Shown piece by piece: positions 1 to 12,000 of a stretch of 64,000 nt of DNA; the first letter of the stretch is position 1, and each line of letters starts with the position of its first letter. The stretch comes from Bolinopsis microptera (lineage: Eukaryota; Ctenophora; Tentaculata; Lobata; Bolinopsidae). The notes beneath the pieces were generated by a model. It ran no database searches. It was not told the origin of the DNA and saw only the letters and a program-made list of their open reading frames with translations. The position numbers and the translations under genes are program-made. The DNA lies in assembly GCF_026151205.1 (NCBI RefSeq), contig NC_087083.1:5000460-5064459 (forward strand). Direction: 5' to 3'.

Positions 1-3000
1 AGCCTTCAAGTAGACGTACAGATAGACAATCTCAAAAGACATGCAGCACAACTGGTCTAAATCTTGTAGAGATCAACATCAACGATCCACCTGTTGAGAC
101 TGAAGATCTATTGAAAACTCACAAAGATTTAAATGAAGACGTGGGTACTGAAGAGCCCATCAGCACTCCAATTTCAGAACAGGAGTTGTCTTCAACTAAA
201 CAATTGGAAGCTGATCATGAGCCGTCTGAAAAACCAATCAATGATGCGCTGTTAAATGAAAATGAATTTACAGCTACCTCTCTCATTCCTACACCTCTAA
301 TGAATGTTTCAAGCTCCGGAACTCTAAAATCTGTATCCAGTTCTGGTTCATTGCAAACAATGGAAAACTCAGAATCAGTTCCTCCTGCTGACAAAGCAAA
401 CGACAGTCTCAGGGCAGGTGATGTTCCTGATAAAGACCCTACCACTCCAACGTTATCAACATGCAGCTCTAGTTCTGCCCTCTCAAAAAGTCTCATGGTC
501 AACAGTTCGTCTTCAAACAGCTCTGAACAATCTGCTGCAATGTCTTTTTGTACTATAACTAATGAGCCAATACAACAGCTTGTTGTAGATGTTGTTGATG
601 AGGTGTCAGAAGATTGTGTTAGTGTCCCGTCTCCAGAACGTGGTGGTTGGTCTGAAGACGAGATTGACGAGATTGATGTCGACAAAGCAAGCAGTGACCA
701 AGATAGTAGGTCATCATTTGAAGTCACAGAACACAAGAGATGTTTGAGTATCGGCAGTACAGCTAGCTCTTCAATTCTTATGTTGCAGTCACCCTATGAT
801 ACCACAGATGGAGACAAAAGTGATAAGAGTGATATCAAGAGTGATAAAAGTGATGAGAAATCAGATGAAGATTCAATGAAAACCCCAACTGACCTACCTG
901 CTCCTCCGACACCTACATTGGAACTTGCACATCAAACAATCGTGGAGGAAGTACCAGCTAGCAGTGTTCCTGCACGAATCATAACTTCTCCAACCCACAG
1001 TGATCAGAGTGATCTCATGGTTATTTCAGAACCAGACACTGCTTCAAACAACGAGCTTATGAAACTCAAGGAAATACTTCATGCAAGGGAACAGAGGCTG
1101 TTCAGGATGAATCATGAGTATGTTCAAGTTCAGGATGAGCTGCAAAGTGAACGACAAAGAAGTCATAATCTTGAGCAGAATCTTAATCTTTTGAGTCAGA
1201 AGCATACTGTTTCTGTGGAGAGGCTTGAGGATGAACTGGCTGCTATGGATGATCTTAAGAATCATCTGGAGGAAGAGATACAATCTATGAGAAATCTTGG
1301 CGATATAAATGAGCTGAAATGTGAACTAGATGAAAAGGATCAGCTCATAGAGGAGTTAACCATGGAGGGAGAAAAGTTGGCCCAATCAAGCTTTAACAGC
1401 AGCAATAATGTTAAAAAACTTCGACAAAAAGAAAAAGAGGACGAAAAAATCATCAAGGATCAGTCAGAGAAAATAGAGTCCCTCTCAAGAGAGATTGAGC
1501 AATTGAAAGGGAAGATGAAAGACCAGCAGGCAACCGTTCATGAAAATGAACAAAACATATCAGAACTGAACTCTATTATAAGCTCCCAAAGTGAAGAGCT
1601 CTCAAACGCCAGAACAAAACTAGAAAACTGCGAGTCAGAAAATCTTGCCTTGAAAACCAAAGTGGACGGTTTCCAACTAGAAATAAATTCTCTTCGAGAT
1701 AGAAACGCTCAAGCTGAATCACGGGCCAACCAAGAAACCCTCAGTGCAAACATAAAAGCAAAAGAACAAGCCCAAGCAGCGGTGGAACAGCTGCAAGCCA
1801 GCACTGACTTGACCATCAAACAGCTAAACTCCCAAATCGAGGAGCAGCAGGAGGTGATTGGTCGGTTGGAACAGCAAGCTGTCTGGCGAGAACAACGTCA
1901 AAGGGACCAGATTCAGGAGCTGCACCTACGCGTTGAGGATGCAGATGGGCGCAACCAGGATATTTCAACTTCGATCACTGCGTCCACACAGCCACTTCTC
2001 AGGCAGATTCAGCTGTTTAAGGAATCTCTTGCTAATCAGCAGGCTAATTGGGAGAGAATTGAGAATGAGTTGAAGGATAAGCTGGATCAGGCAAGGTCGG
2101 AGTTATCTGGTTCAGGTGAGCTTCAGTTTTATTCCATTCTTATCTGAAATTAATCTACAATAATTTGAAATGAAAATTACTAAGTCAGGCTTATTTATTA
2201 GTTATGATTTTTTGTTTGTTTTAAGGTCCATAGTTTTAAATGAGAATGAACCTTAAAATTAATTAGTATTCGACGAATTCTAGAAGGCTAGTTGTATCTT
2301 TGTAATTTTCACAGTCACTGAAACCCTGAACTATTTTCAGAGATGGAGAAACGGGATTTGTCAGACCGACTGCAAGTAACAAAGAACAAAGTTTCCACCC
2401 TACAAACCCAAGTTGACAACACCCGGGCTGAGCGCAACGAACTAGAAGTAACCCTCGAGGTCGTCCAAAACAAACTCTCAATCCTGGAGGAAGAGCGCAA
2501 GAAAGACACCAACAAATCCGACAGTATAAAATCACAATTTGTGCAATCTCTAGAAGAGAGCCAGAAGGAGTGTGATCATCTCCGTGAGGAGTTACTCCGC
2601 ATGCAATCATACGTTCGGGATCTGGAATCCAATAAATCAGTGATGAGTGAGGTGGAAGATATTGCCAGCAGGAGTAGTACTCCCCCTATAGAGTTCACGT
2701 CTCAGACTAATATCCTGGAGAGATCCTTATTTGGAAGTAGCACTCCAATGTCGCCGACTCAGTCTATACCTTCGCATTCTTCGTATCTCATGGAGAAGAT
2801 GGCTTCTCAGCTCAAACAGTCACAGGTAAGGGGTTTATGTTTTGATTGTAGCGTTCATTTTGATTATTTTGGGGGGATTATTTTTTGTCTACTGATCGAA
2901 ACAAACATGGTTCATTTCCTCGCCAGTATCCAGATATATAAGTTACCTGATAATTAAACCATCTTGAATTTAAGACGAGCCATAATATTGTAATAGTGGT

Positions 3001-6000
3001 TGTCATAGAATAGAGATAATATATAAGCGTTTTATCGAGTTAGGCGATGGTCAGGGGGGCGGGGGAACCCCCCCCCCCCATGGTGAGATTTTAAGCTGTA
3101 AACTGATTCACTGTTGGCACATGTCCATTTCTAATACAATTAACGTTGATAAAAATAACCTCATGTGTTTGAGCCGATTGGCTCGGTCACAACACGTACT
3201 CAAATTACATGTGCTTTAGATTTTAACTTACAATTCACTTTAACATGTCAGTTCATCCTAAACAATGGTTTACATTTTTTACGTCGAATTTAACTAAGAT
3301 CACGCACAAGATGTCATCCTGACATTCCCTTCAAATTGAACTAATATCATACCACTAACAAGATATTATCCCTCTCAGAGTGAACTAACAAGATATTACC
3401 CCTCTCAGAATGAACTAATATCATACCACTAACAAGATATTACCCCTCTCAGAGTGAACTAACAAGATATTATCCCTCTCAGAGTGAACTAATATCATAC
3501 CACTAACAAGATATTATCCCTCTCAGAGTGAACTAATATCATACCACTAACAAGATATTACCCCTCTCAGAGTGAACTAATATCATACCACTAACAAGAT
3601 ATTACCCCTCTCAGAATGAACTAATATCATAGGGGGGGGGGGGGGGGGCCAATGGCATAAATGGAGAAAATGGAGAATTACTCATAGGTTTTTCCATTTT
3701 CTCCATAGAAATAGTCTCCATTTTATGCCATTTTATGCCATTTTATGCCATTGAAAACCTGAAAAATTTAGAATTTCGAGAAAAATTATTTTAAAAAAAG
3801 ATATTTTCGGCCAATAATGAACAGGGTATCATGAAACATGGAGAAAAGTGGTTTTCAGAAAAACTTTGAAAAATTTTGACTTAGAAAATTTTCGGTCCAA
3901 GTCATTTTCGATACGTACCTCCCGTATCGAGAGCTCCCGATTCCGAGCTCTTGTTGCAAAGGGGAGGCCTGCCTTCCGAGATCGCATTATCTCGAGTCCA
4001 AAATTGTGTATCGAGGGGAAGGTGTGGACTTCGAAAAAAATATTTTCGGCAAATAATGAACAGAGTAGCATGAAACGTGGAGAAAAGCGGTTTTCAGAAA
4101 AATTTTAACCGAAAAAATATTTTCGGCTTATAATGAACAAGGTAGCATAAAACGTGGAGAAAAGTGTTTTTCAGAAAAACTTTGAAAAATGTTGACTTAG
4201 AAATTTACCCCTCGGTACACAATTTTGGACTCGAGGCTTCCTCCTGGTAATACGTTCTCGGAAGGCAGACCTCACCTTTGCAACACGAGCTCGGAATCGG
4301 GAGCTCTCGATACGAGAGGTACGTATCGAGAATGACTCGGGCCGGAAATTTTCTAAGTCAAAATTTTTCAAGGTTTTTCTAAAAACCACTTTTCTCCACG
4401 TTTCATGCTACCCTCTTCATTATTAGCCGGAAATATTTTTTTAGTTTTTCGGTTTATCGAAGTCTGCACCTACCCCTCGAGGCTTCCCCTGGTAATGCGA
4501 TCTCGGAAGGCAGGCCTCCCCTTTGCAGTGCGAGCTTGTTTCGACTTTCGAGGATGTAGGTCTCACTTCTCAGTGCCTATTACTCTCCCCTATTACTCAC
4601 TCCTGCTGTAGCCTGTAGAAATAACTTGACACTAGGCTTGAGTAATTATGAGTTTGCCTGAAGTGTGCCTCTACTAACCTAGTGTAAGCATCTAGTAGCC
4701 TACTATGAGCTTTCATAAGCTTGTTACGCCCCTAGTTAACGTAAATAAACATGTTAGGATGTCCAGTTTAGGTGTTAAATGGTGTTAAAGATGAAATTTC
4801 GAAGACAAAATTCATGGCATAAAATGGAGAAAATGGAGAATTACTCATGGGTTTTTCCATTTTCTCCATGGAAAAAGTCTCCATTTTATGCCATTTTATG
4901 CCATTTTATGCCATTGGCCCCCCCCCCCCAATATCATACCACTAACAAGATATTACTCCTCTCAGAGTGAACTAACAAGATATTACCCCTCTCAGAGTGA
5001 ACTAACAAGATATTACCCCTCTCAGAGTGAACTAATATCATACCACTAACAAGATATTACCCCTCTCAGAGTGAACTAATATCATACCACTAACAAGATA
5101 TTACCCCTCTCAGAGTGAACTAACAAGATATTATCCCTCTCAGAGTGAACTAATATCATACCACTAACAAGATATTATCCCTCTCAGAGTGAACTAATAT
5201 CATACCACTAACAAGATATTACCCCTCTCAGAGTGAACTAATATCATACCACTAACAAGATATTACCCCTCTCAGAGTGAACTAACAAGATATTACCCCT
5301 CTCAGAGTGAACTAATATCATACCACTAACAAGATATTACCCCTCTCAGAGTGAACTAACAAGATATTACCCCTCTCATAGTGAACTAACAAGATATTAC
5401 CCCTCTCAGAGTGAACTAACAAGATATTACCCCTCTCAGAGTGAACTAATATCATACCACTAACAAGATATTACCCCTCTCAGAGTGAACTAACAAGATA
5501 TTACCCCTCTCATAGTGAACTAACAAGATATTACCCCTCTCAGAGTGAACTAACAAGATATTACCCCTCTCAGAGTGAACTAATATCATACCACTAACAA
5601 GATATTACCCCTCTCAGAGTGAACTAACAAGATATTACCCCTCTCAGAGTGAACTAACAAGATATTACCCCTCTCAGAGTGAACTAATATCATACCACTA
5701 ACAAGATATTACCCCTCTCAGAGTGAACTAATATCATACCACTAACAAGATATAACCCCTCTCAGAGTGAACTAACAAGATATTATCCCTCTCAGAGTGA
5801 ACTAATATCATACCACTAACAAGATATTATCCCTCTCAGAGTGAACTAATATCATACCACTAACAAGATATTACCCCTCTCAGAGTGAACTAATATCATA
5901 CCACTAACAAGATATTACCCCTCTCAGAGTGAACTAACAAGATATTACCCCTCTCAGAGTGAACTAATATCATACCACTAACAAGATATTACCCCTCTCA

Positions 6001-9000
6001 GAGTGAACTAACAAGATATTACCCCTCTCATAGTGAACTAACAAGATATTACCCCTCTCAGAGTGAACTAACAAGATATTACCCCTCTCAGAGTGAACTA
6101 ATATCATACCACTAACAAGATATTACCCCTCTCAGAGTGAACTAATATCATACCACTAACAAGATATTACCCCTCTCAGAGTGAACTAACAAGATATTAC
6201 CCCTCTCAGAGTGAATTAACAAGATATTACCCCTCTCATAGTGAACTAACAAGATATTACCCCTCTCAGAGTGAACTAACAAGATATTACCCCTCTCAGA
6301 GTGAATTAACAAGATATTACCCCTCTCATAGTGAACTAACAAGATATTACCCCTCTCAGAGTGAACTAACAAGATATTACCCCTCTCAGAGTGAACTAAT
6401 ATCGTATCAAGAGCAGATCAGGAGTTTGTCACTAAGCAAAGCGTCCTTGAGCGCGGAAATTACTAACGTCTCCAAGAAGTGCGGTGAACTGGAACAGAAG
6501 ATCGTGGACCTGCCTTTGATTAAGAAGGAGAATAAGGTGGGTATTTATTATATTATTTATTTAATTGTTTGTTAAATTGTTTGTCAAATAATTTTTTTAG
6601 AAACACACCATACAAACTGTACATAAAAATTAAGGTAACGGTACTGAAGATATTATGACACTATTCCTCCCGTTGTTATAAAGACTTTGTTTTGTTGTTA
6701 AACAATTCCCTTCCACAAATATAAATTTTTTAGTAAAAAACACGCAGAGTCACTCTAAGTCTAAAAGAAAATGAACCCTTCGCACGACTTTGGATCGGAT
6801 TAAATTTTGGCTCAAGAATTGGATCATGAAAAAGTACATTTAAAAAAGTACATTCACATACCCTTATATACCAAACCAATTTGGTGTAAAAATACAACAT
6901 TTACCACATTTTGGTTATATCGTACATTGTGCTAACATTTATACCACTAAGTTTTATTATTACTGTAAATTATATAATTGTGAGATGTACTGAGTAACAC
7001 ACACAACAACAGTAGTGGTTCGATGTGGTGAAAGTTACTGATACCATTATGGCTGAAGTGTATATTATTATACATATTTATTTATTATTATGTATATTTT
7101 ATGTAGGCTATTTGCATACTTTTGTTCGTGTTGGACGGAGAAATGATACGACCTTGTAATCACAAAAAATCGAAAAAGTATCCATTGAAATTTAAAATCA
7201 ATAATGATTCTAAAATGTATAATCATTGCTTACACTGAAACTCATAACATTATAACTGATACGATCTCTCTAAAGTGAACCTCAGTTCCGCTTACAGGCA
7301 GGCTGCAGATGTGGAGAGGGTCATCGCCATTTCTCATTTATTTTTGGAGGTTCAATTTTCGCTATTATATTGAAGGCTGGTAAAATAGCAATAATCATCA
7401 ATTAATTTCGATGATTTGACCATTCACTAAAACTTGTCCATCGATAAATGGTAGTGAAGGCGATTTTTTTGCTATCATAGCCATTTATTTAATTCTTAAA
7501 CTTTTTAGCCATTTCACCAAGCGAAAATTACATTCTCCATTTCTTTTTTTTAAAGTGGCGATGATTGTTCCAGACATATAGCACTAATCACAAAACAGTA
7601 CAGAGAAATCATCATAAATTTAACAATTCTTCGTGAGCATTAATATTCTTATTTAATAAGCACACTTTGCTTACACCCAAAAGATAACACAGTGTGAATA
7701 TACGTGAGCAGTAACTGAGTAACTTGGAATTTTTCATATACACAAACTACAATGAGTCCATGATGCGGTTTTTTCTTCCAAAGGAATCTGTTCCGGTAAT
7801 TATAATCTTTGGAATGATAAACTGCACCGGATTTGATGTTTGAGCAGTTGCGGTGATAATGTTCATTTCCATTCCTTCGCCTGGTATATCTTGTGTGATA
7901 TCTGAAGCTAACCCTAGAACTGCAAGTAGATTACTCAGCCTCAATTGGAGGCTAATGAAGAGTTGTTTTGTTTTGGTAAATAATTGTTTTTTGTCCCCGT
8001 TTATAAGCGGATTTATGACTGAGTTGATGGGTAGTATGATTAACGAGAATATGGGATATGTTGAGGTTGCATCGATCTGTCCAAGGGAATGTAATCCACA
8101 AACAAAAATAAACGGTACCCAGCATATGAAATCTGTTAATATAATCATCGCAATTTTTCTTTGGTCCTTTTTCCTTTCTCGAACCAACTGCATTTGATCG
8201 ATTTCTTCCAGTTCCACAGTTTCAGCCGATGTTTTTGTTTTGACAATGATGAGTCCATAGCAAAAGCAAATTGTTAAGAAGCAGAACAAGTTGACTCCTA
8301 AGCAAAGCCACACAAAGGCTTTTTGTGGATCATTGTTCTGGACGAAGTACTTGAAAAGACAAACTCCGTCTGTACCATAAAAATGGATTTTCTTTCGGTC
8401 AAGAGTCCCTTTGTTGTAATCACTTGTGAACATTTCGTCAATCAGTGAGTTTATGCGTTGCCATGAGGTATCATCTTGTAACCTTAAATTCCCATAGAAA
8501 CTTTTTATAACACCGATGTGAGTTTTTTTATCCACATACGGTAAAAACAATTTTACATTAGGGTTGTATGTCATTCCGTTAACAAACAAATCTTCAAAAG
8601 AGGATAGAAGAGGCGCAATAGCTATCATAAGGCTTGGAACAGTAACAATCATAATCAAACCAGCGATTTTCGATAAAAGGTTTTCTAGCATACTAAACTT
8701 TAAATTAAAAACTTCGAACAAACGGAACATGCTGAATGAAGTCATCGAAAATAGGGATATTTGTGCGCCAAATGTACTTACCACTCCTAGCGATGAACAC
8801 ATGGTGCTTGATAACCAGACATATTGCTGCTTGCAGTATCCTTCTCCATAAATGATGGAATCCATAATTGCAATGCAAAGCAGGTAAATACCTGTGAGAA
8901 GATCTCCGATATTGATGAGCAGCGCAAATGTTGTATTGATCACAGTGTTGTTTACTCCAATGTTTTTGGATAATGATATAAAATTGCTGATCATACGCGT

Positions 9001-12000
9001 AATATTTAGTATGACTGCAACAACCCCAATGATCCAACTGACTACTTTAAATAAAATCCCTGAAATTATTTGCCTACCACAGTCTTCACCACATTCATCC
9101 GAGTAGTCAGAGCATTGAACAATGCCGTTGCACATTTGTGTGCTGGGAATGAAGTCTCTGGTCAAATTACAAGAAAAAACGTTAGAACAGTTTGTTTCAT
9201 CGGAAAGGTCTCCACAATCGTCCACTAGATTACAAACTTTGTCATGAGTTATACAATGTTCGTTTTCACAACGAAATAGTTCCTTTTGTAAATACCTATT
9301 TGTAACACTTATAAAAGCTAAACTGGTCCCATCACGTGTGACAGATATAACATTATCTTTAAAATTTTCACCTCCACAGGCTTTCGTGAGTTTGGCGACT
9401 TTTAATGGACAAACCAGAGAGTGTAGACATCTTTTTTTGCAGGTCATATAAACGTATTGCTCACCATAAAAGCTTTTGCATTCATGTTTTTTCTCTGGTA
9501 GAAAGATTGACAACGCACTTACTCCTAAAATGCCGGTGTCTGGGATTTGGAAGGTTTCATGAGAGCACGATGAGATGTGCTGACCCATACTAAGAGCAAT
9601 TCCAGGGAGACAGTATGACACAAATTTTGTCGGGAAATTCTTAATGTCCTTCCATAGGCGTTTATGATAATACGCTTTACTTATAACATTTTTGGATGGT
9701 CTTGTTTTTTTACAAGCAGCTTCTTCCACTGAGCAGGTGTTTAAGCCATTACACATACTCTCCAGTTTCACAAATCCAGTGGTCTCTGGCCCACACTTGA
9801 ATACATTTTTACAAAAATGACCTTCTGGCAAGTATCGGAACGAAGTGCCAACTATGCAGGTCGGCCAGAGGTTCAGTTCATCTTCACCTCCGGTACAATC
9901 CTGAAATCCATCACTAAGCCACGATATGGGCAGACTCAGAGGCATATCATGACGATATCTGCGGGCACACGTTCTTTCAGTCATTTCATGACATTCCTCC
10001 ATATTTTCATCACTATGATCAACACAATCAAAATTTCCATCACAAATTTGATGTTTATGAACCTTGCATCGGAAAGAAGGTTCTTTGCACAGTACATCGA
10101 AATGGTCATCACACAAAGAGTTTACCAGAGGTAAATCCATACAAATGATTGTAGGAGACAAAGTTGTCATAAATCCGCTTATAGGACATGTCAAGACAGC
10201 TCGCTTTGCGTCCGTGCAATTCATTTGGTCAAAATAATTATTGCATAAAGGGATGACATTATCATCGTAGAACATAATATGTGATATATTTATGACAGAA
10301 TTTATGACAGAATATATGGGGTATTTACCTAAAGCTGCACATCTTGTAAAATTGTGAATTGGTATCGAAAGGAAATCGCTAATATGCTGATATGCTGATA
10401 TGCTGGAAATACATATCTGGGTATCAGATTTCAAATCCAAGTCAAAACAATTCCTCTCGTCTTCCCCACCATCACAATCCCACACTGAATCACAAATTTC
10501 AATCGGTCTCACATATGTTTGTGTTTTTCCTTTTTTGCAAATAATTCCATACAGAAAACCGTTGCAAAATGCTTCGTCGAAACAATCTAGAGAATCGCAG
10601 TGTAGGTCGCACAAAGAAATGATTATTTCAGAAACTTTTGGGCAAAAGGCTTTCATATCACAAGAAACAATTGATTGAAACAGTTTGTCATTTCGCGTTT
10701 TATCGCAAACCCAACTGTAATCCATAATTTCATGCCATTTTTTACCTCTGAAACGTACATTGGATGTATTGCACATAGTTGCATCGTAAATACCATCCAG
10801 GTCCTTCAGTTTATACTTTACTTCTTCATTAATCGAATGCAAAAGAAGCTGGTAGTTGAAATGCTTATCATTTGGGCATATTTTAGAAACATAAACTTGG
10901 TATAAGTTCTCATCCTCGTATAGAGATGGTTTGGAGATAAATGCAAGTACATAAATGACTGTATAGTATGTTTCTGACCATACACATTTCTGAACGTTAA
11001 AAAAATGATTATAAACACATACGATTTGAACTGTTGCACCGTGATGTAATTCCTTGCACTGTCCTGAGATAAAATGTTTGTTCTAAATTTATGTTGGAGA
11101 CTTGGAGAGGAAAGACTAGCTTGAACAATTCACGATAATAATCGAAACCCTAATTCACTGCAAGCCCTGATTTACTGCAAACCCAAATTTGCCGTGGCTG
11201 TTAGCTTTCTTTCAAACTCCACGGTAAATTGGGGCTTTAATGTATCATCATCTACAAAAGTAAGTAATACTGCAACATCCAAACTTCTAAGGCATCAGAG
11301 TCCAAGATCCTAAATATCGTTCACATACTACGTAATCACGTTTTGGAAAATGTTAACCCCCCTCCCCGTAGTCAATTTTACACACAACTAGGCTATTGTG
11401 TCAAAATTACACTAGCGTAATCACTTGGAAACCCCTTTCCCCCTCGGCTAATTACGTAATATGTGAACGACTACTATGCGAGCACGATGCGTCCTAAAAT
11501 TGAATTATGCGAGAAAAATGCTGACGGAAGTTGTCCAATCTTACCTGGTTTAGGGTTGCACGAAAGAATGATATAGGGTAGTAATTCTCCAGAAGTAACT
11601 CTTATGTTGTATGAACAATCATCGAACTTCATCACTTCGTCCTCACAATGGAGATCAGATATAAGAAGGTAGGGTGTGTAGTAACCAATTTCTGCATAAC
11701 TATACAATTTCTCTTCATCCATATAGTCCACCCAGTCTACAGAAGTTTCAAACCCCAGTTCTTGACAGATAAGGTTGGCTGCTTTGTTGGAAAAATTTTC
11801 TGCAACAACTAAACCAGCCTGAGGTTGTAAATTGTCAAGAGCTTTTCAAAGTAAGCATCCAATTTAATGTTATTTGTTTGTTACTAGTTAGAGTTTTGAA
11901 CATGGTTCCTCATTTATATTTAAGTAAGTTCAGCATATCACTTACAATAAAAACTGTAAAAACTTTCATAAAACTAGAAAATTACCCCAAAACTGGCAGA

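Noticed and set aside
215..736. 173-codon minus-strand frame opposite TMF1 exon 1
   Set aside because: Shadow of the Ser/Thr-rich coding sequence on the plus strand.
3848..4389. Two similar 70-86 residue proteins with MVFRKTLKNFDLENF
   Set aside because: They are the two inverted arms of the foldback element read outward; not genes.
6148..6372. Minus-strand frame of tandem MLVHSERGNIL-type decapeptides
   Set aside because: It is the reverse of the 30-bp splice-site minisatellite; there is no promoter or splice context and it ends with the array.
3338..6389. CRISPR-like array
   Set aside because: Units are contiguous near-identical 30/44-mers without unique spacers, in a eukaryotic intron.
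8705..9037. 110-codon frame overlapping the GPCR membrane region on the same strand
   Set aside because: Alternate-frame shadow of the receptor's coding exon.
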